A stretch of DNA of 8,201 nucleotides, from assembly GCA_903828035.1 (NCBI GenBank), contig CAIKKV010000238.1, positions 1 to 8,201 of the forward strand, given 5' to 3'. The DNA is from an uncultured bacterium. Lineage in GTDB: Bacteria > Verrucomicrobiota > Kiritimatiellia > CAIKKV01. A program made the position numbers and the translations under genes. Shown here one piece after another: positions 5,779 to 8,201 of the stretch (position 1 is its first letter; each line of letters starts with the position of its first letter). Below the pieces are notes generated by a model that saw only the letters and a list, made by a program, of their open reading frames with translations, was not told the origin of the DNA and did not search any database.

Positions 5779-6552
5779 ATGAACAGTTTACCCCGCTGTT
5801 TTATCCCGGCCCCGGCCTGGGCCGAAGGGCAGGCGATTCCCATTCCGCCGGAAGAAACGCACCATCTGATCCGCGTGCTCCGGGTGGAGCCCGGGGAGCG
5901 GGTCATGGTGTTTGACGGCGCCGGCCGCGAAGCCGAGGCGGAGGTGGAGTCGTCGGGCCGGCTCGGCCTGTCCGTCCGTCTCCGCCAGCCCGTCACGCAC
6001 GCGCCTCCGGCCGCCCGGGTGATCCTTTTCCAGGCCGTCCTGAAGGGTGAGCGGATGGATGACGTGGTGCAGAAGGCGGTTGAGCTGGGGGCCGCGGAGC
6101 TGGTTCCCCTGGCGGCCGACCACAGCGTGGTGAAGCTGACCGCCTCGAACGCCCCGCATAAGAGGGAACGCTGGCGCGCGATCGCGCTGGGCGCGGCCCG
6201 CCAGAGCGGCAATCCCTTTTTAATGGAAATCCGCGAGCCGGTTTCCGCGGAGGCTTCGGCCGCGGAGGCGGGCGGCCTGGATCTTTCCCTGTTCGGCTCG
6301 CTGGAGCCCGGCTCCCTGCCCCTGTGGGACCGCCTGATCGATATCCGCCACCGCCGCGGCGTGCGGGTGGGGCTCTGGATCGGGCCTGAGGGGGACTGGT
6401 CGCCCGCGGAATATGCCGCGTTGCGCCGGGCGGGGGTTAAACCCGTCACGCTCGGGCCGCTGGTGTTGCGCGCGGAGACCGCGGCGTTTTACGGCCTGAG
6501 CGTGATCGGAGCGGGTTTTACAGCTGGAAGCGCGACTCCTGCTGAGCCGTGA
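5779..6552 (+). CDS. rsmE: 16S rRNA (uracil(1498)-N3)-methyltransferase RsmE
   Basis: Methylates N3 of U1498 in 16S rRNA, using S-adenosylmethionine, on the assembled small subunit. The 257-residue product fits the family length (about 240-250). Visible are the N-terminal PUA-like part with HHLIRVLRVEPGERVMVFDG (residues 28-47), the SPOUT methyltransferase entry QAVLKGERMDDVVQKAVELG (85-104), ARQSGNPF (140-147), and the trefoil-knot cofactor loops GLWIGPEGDWSPAEY (198-212) and LGPLVLRAETA (225-235). IGPEGG is the usual form; here the last Gly is Asp206, a mild variation. The start is set by the strong Shine-Dalgarno just upstream. It is the last gene of the plus-strand run. Its final 35 bases overlap the end of the convergent membrane-protein gene, so the C-terminal tail AGSATPAEP is encoded opposite that gene. 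Confidence 0.96.
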   Translation: MNSLPRCFIPAPAWAEGQAIPIPPEETHHLIRVLRVEPGERVMVFDGAGREAEAEVESSGRLGLSVRLRQPVTHAPPAARVILFQAVLKGERMDDVVQKAVELGAAELVPLAADHSVVKLTASNAPHKRERWRAIALGAARQSGNPFLMEIREPVSAEASAAEAGGLDLSLFGSLEPGSLPLWDRLIDIRHRRGVRVGLWIGPEGDWSPAEYAALRRAGVKPVTLGPLVLRAETAAFYGLSVIGAGFTAGSATPAEP

Positions 6553-8201
6553 GAGACTGGAACAGCGGCGTCGCGCGGATCGGGGTGAACCGGGGGTCCT
6601 GGCGAAGCATGTACTTGGCCTCGTCGCCTCCCACGCGGATCGCCTGCATCATGGCCTGCACGCACTCCTCGGCCTTGCCGCCGGCCAGGCGGTAAGCCGC
6701 CAGGTCAACCCAGCTCCTCATGTCGGCCGGCACTTTGTCCAGGTAGCGCTGCAGGGCCGTGCACGCTTCCGGCATTTTCCGGGCATCGGCCAGCATGGAG
6801 GCCAGGTTCCGGAAGACTTCCGAGGGCATGCCCGTGTTGGACATGATGGTGTTCGCCAGATTGAGGAAGGCGGCGTCCTGGCCGAGCTGGCGGTAGGTGT
6901 TGGCGAGCTTGAGCGCGTCCAGCACGGAGCCCTTGGCGGAGCCGAGCACGGCCTCCAGCTGCTTGGCCTGGGCGATGAGCCGTTCCCGGTTTTTCAGGTC
7001 GTTCACGAACTCCCGGGCGCGATCATTGTTGGGATCCTGGTCGGCAAAGTCCGACATCAGCTTGATGGCGTCGGCGAACCGGTTCCACCGCATGTACAGG
7101 TCGGCCAGGCGGAAGTTGGCTTCCGGGCTGAGCGGGTAGAGGAGGTAGGATTCGCGGAAGGCCTTTTCGGCTTCGGGCAGCATGTTGCGGTAGACATAGA
7201 GCCCGCCGATGGCGCTGCGCAGCTTGGAGAAGGATTTCCGGCCCACGATGTCGCGGACGAACCGGCGATCGCCCGTCAGGCGGCGCGTGTACCAGTCCCA
7301 GAAGTCCAGGTCGTTCCGGACCATTTTCGGGGTCAGGGACGGGAGGGCTTCGCGGTTGATCTGCATGATCAGGCCGTGCGGGACGAGGTACGGGTACATC
7401 CACTGGATGACGTAGCTTTCCTCGACGTAGAAGTTGTGCCGCCATTTGTTGTAGTCGAAGATCATCTGCGCCAGGATGCCGTTGATGAGCATGACGCCGG
7501 CCACGCCCTGCACCTGCACGCGGCCGTTCTCGATCGTGATGGCGGCGTTGGCGGGCATGCGGCCGGAGTTGACGTCCTCCACGTATTTCTGGAACGCCCC
7601 GTTGCCGTCCACCACGGACGGGATCCAGATGTCGTTTCCATAGAGGTCGCGCATGACGCTCATGTAGGTGTTGTCGGCAAGGGCGTTCTGGGTGATGAGG
7701 AAGACATCCTCGCGGACATGTGCCGAGTAGATCATGTAGGTGGGGACGAAGCGTCCGGGGTCGGTGCCGCCGAAAAAGACGGCGTTCGGTCCCATGGCCG
7801 GGGGAAAGCCGGGGTTGGGCAGGGGTTCTTCGTCGGCATCAAGCTCTTCGGTGATGGCGTCGGCGCCGCGGAGCTGGAAGTTGCCGAACTGCCAGCCGTA
7901 GTCGTGGCCGTTCTGCTCGGCGCCGCCGAATTCAAAGATCATCCGTTCGTTGGTGTAGTTCTGATGAATCGGGATGAGCGGCAGCGCGAGCGTGAGCACG
8001 ATGGCGGCCCCCATGGCGATGGCGGTGAATGTACGGCCGTTGCGGACCTGTGCGTCAGCCTCCGCGCCCGGCGCGAAACGGCGGGCCAGATTGGCGAGAA
8101 GCATGTCCAGTGTCGCCAGGGCGAAAACGAGGCCGTAGCCTATCCAGATGGCATAGAGACCGTGTGACGAGATGAATTTGACCTTCTGGATGAAGGTGTC
8201 C
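6518..8201 (-). CDS. DUF2723-like membrane protein with C-terminal tetratricopeptide repeats, start missing
   Basis: The frame stays open from the TAA at 6518-6520 to the right edge; 560 residues are visible and the N-terminus is lost. An internal ATG at 8104 exists, but 32 further in-frame codons lie upstream, including a hydrophobic stretch YAIWIGYGLVFALATL, so it is not the start. A second membrane segment (about visible residues 59-78, AIAMGAAIVLTLALPLI) follows a short basic/acidic loop. Then comes a soluble region with FFGGTDPGRFVPTYMIYSAH (visible 142-161) and ITQNALADNTYM (169-180), which I recognise by memory as resembling the region after the membrane domain of DUF2723 proteins. TPR-like helices follow (LPEAEKAFRESYLLYPLSPEA at 341-361, then FRLADLYMRWNRFADAI at 363-379, and weaker ones to about 530). 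DUF2723 proteins are polytopic, related to PMT-type glycosyltransferases. Function is unknown; a role in extracytoplasmic glycosylation is inference. The family call is moderate, the TPR call firmer. Confidence 0.7.
   Translation of the reverse strand, partial: DTFIQKVKFISSHGLYAIWIGYGLVFALATLDMLLANLARRFAPGAEADAQVRNGRTFTAIAMGAAIVLTLALPLIPIHQNYTNERMIFEFGGAEQNGHDYGWQFGNFQLRGADAITEELDADEEPLPNPGFPPAMGPNAVFFGGTDPGRFVPTYMIYSAHVREDVFLITQNALADNTYMSVMRDLYGNDIWIPSVVDGNGAFQKYVEDVNSGRMPANAAITIENGRVQVQGVAGVMLINGILAQMIFDYNKWRHNFYVEESYVIQWMYPYLVPHGLIMQINREALPSLTPKMVRNDLDFWDWYTRRLTGDRRFVRDIVGRKSFSKLRSAIGGLYVYRNMLPEAEKAFRESYLLYPLSPEANFRLADLYMRWNRFADAIKLMSDFADQDPNNDRAREFVNDLKNRERLIAQAKQLEAVLGSAKGSVLDALKLANTYRQLGQDAAFLNLANTIMSNTGMPSEVFRNLASMLADARKMPEACTALQRYLDKVPADMRSWVDLAAYRLAGGKAEECVQAMMQAIRVGGDEAKYMLRQDPRFTPIRATPLFQSLTAQQESRFQL

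Noticed and set aside
7376..8167. Plus-strand open frame of 263 codons at the right end
   Set aside because: Antisense to the TPR membrane protein, Val/Gly/Asp/His-rich with no domain. The minus-strand frame has membrane helices and repeats and continues past the edge.

Overview
This is a strongly GC-rich, gene-dense bacterial window with eight protein genes and almost no non-coding DNA. No RNA genes, insertion sequences, CRISPR arrays or long repeats were seen. The organism is probably a member of the PVC superphylum (Verrucomicrobiota / Kiritimatiellota / Lentisphaerota type). That is inferred from a DUF2723-like membrane protein with C-terminal TPRs, a STAS / membrane-GAF-PP2C pair, and grpE-dnaJ arranged without dnaK. 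It rests on gene content alone and is tentative.

Layout. The left edge holds the start and most of a GT4-type glycosyltransferase on the minus strand (1-1019, C-terminus cut by the edge). A short, relatively AT-rich divergent promoter region (1020-1103) separates it from a plus-strand run of six genes: rsmI (1104-1886), a STAS-domain anti-sigma-factor antagonist (1935-2471), a membrane-anchored GAF-PP2C phosphatase of the RsbU/SpoIIE type (2468-3952), grpE (3949-4569), dnaJ (4574-5764) and rsmE (5779-6552). The right end (6518-8201, minus strand) is a membrane protein with a TPR-rich C-terminus that converges on rsmE, overlaps it by 35 bp and runs off the right edge without its start.

How the genes fit together. 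The six plus-strand genes are very tightly packed. Two junctions are ATGA stop/start overlaps, two gaps are 4 and 14 bp, and only the rsmI-STAS gap reaches 48 bp, so they look like one operon. It joins 16S rRNA modification near the ribosomal P site (RsmI at C1402, RsmE at U1498), a partner-switching signalling pair (PP2C phosphatase plus its likely STAS substrate) and the DnaK co-chaperones GrpE and DnaJ. The expected third partner of the switch, an RsbW/SpoIIAB-like kinase, is not in the window, and neither are a sigma factor or dnaK. The plausible theme is coordination of stress signalling, protein folding and ribosome quality. The physical coupling is visible; the regulatory link is inference.
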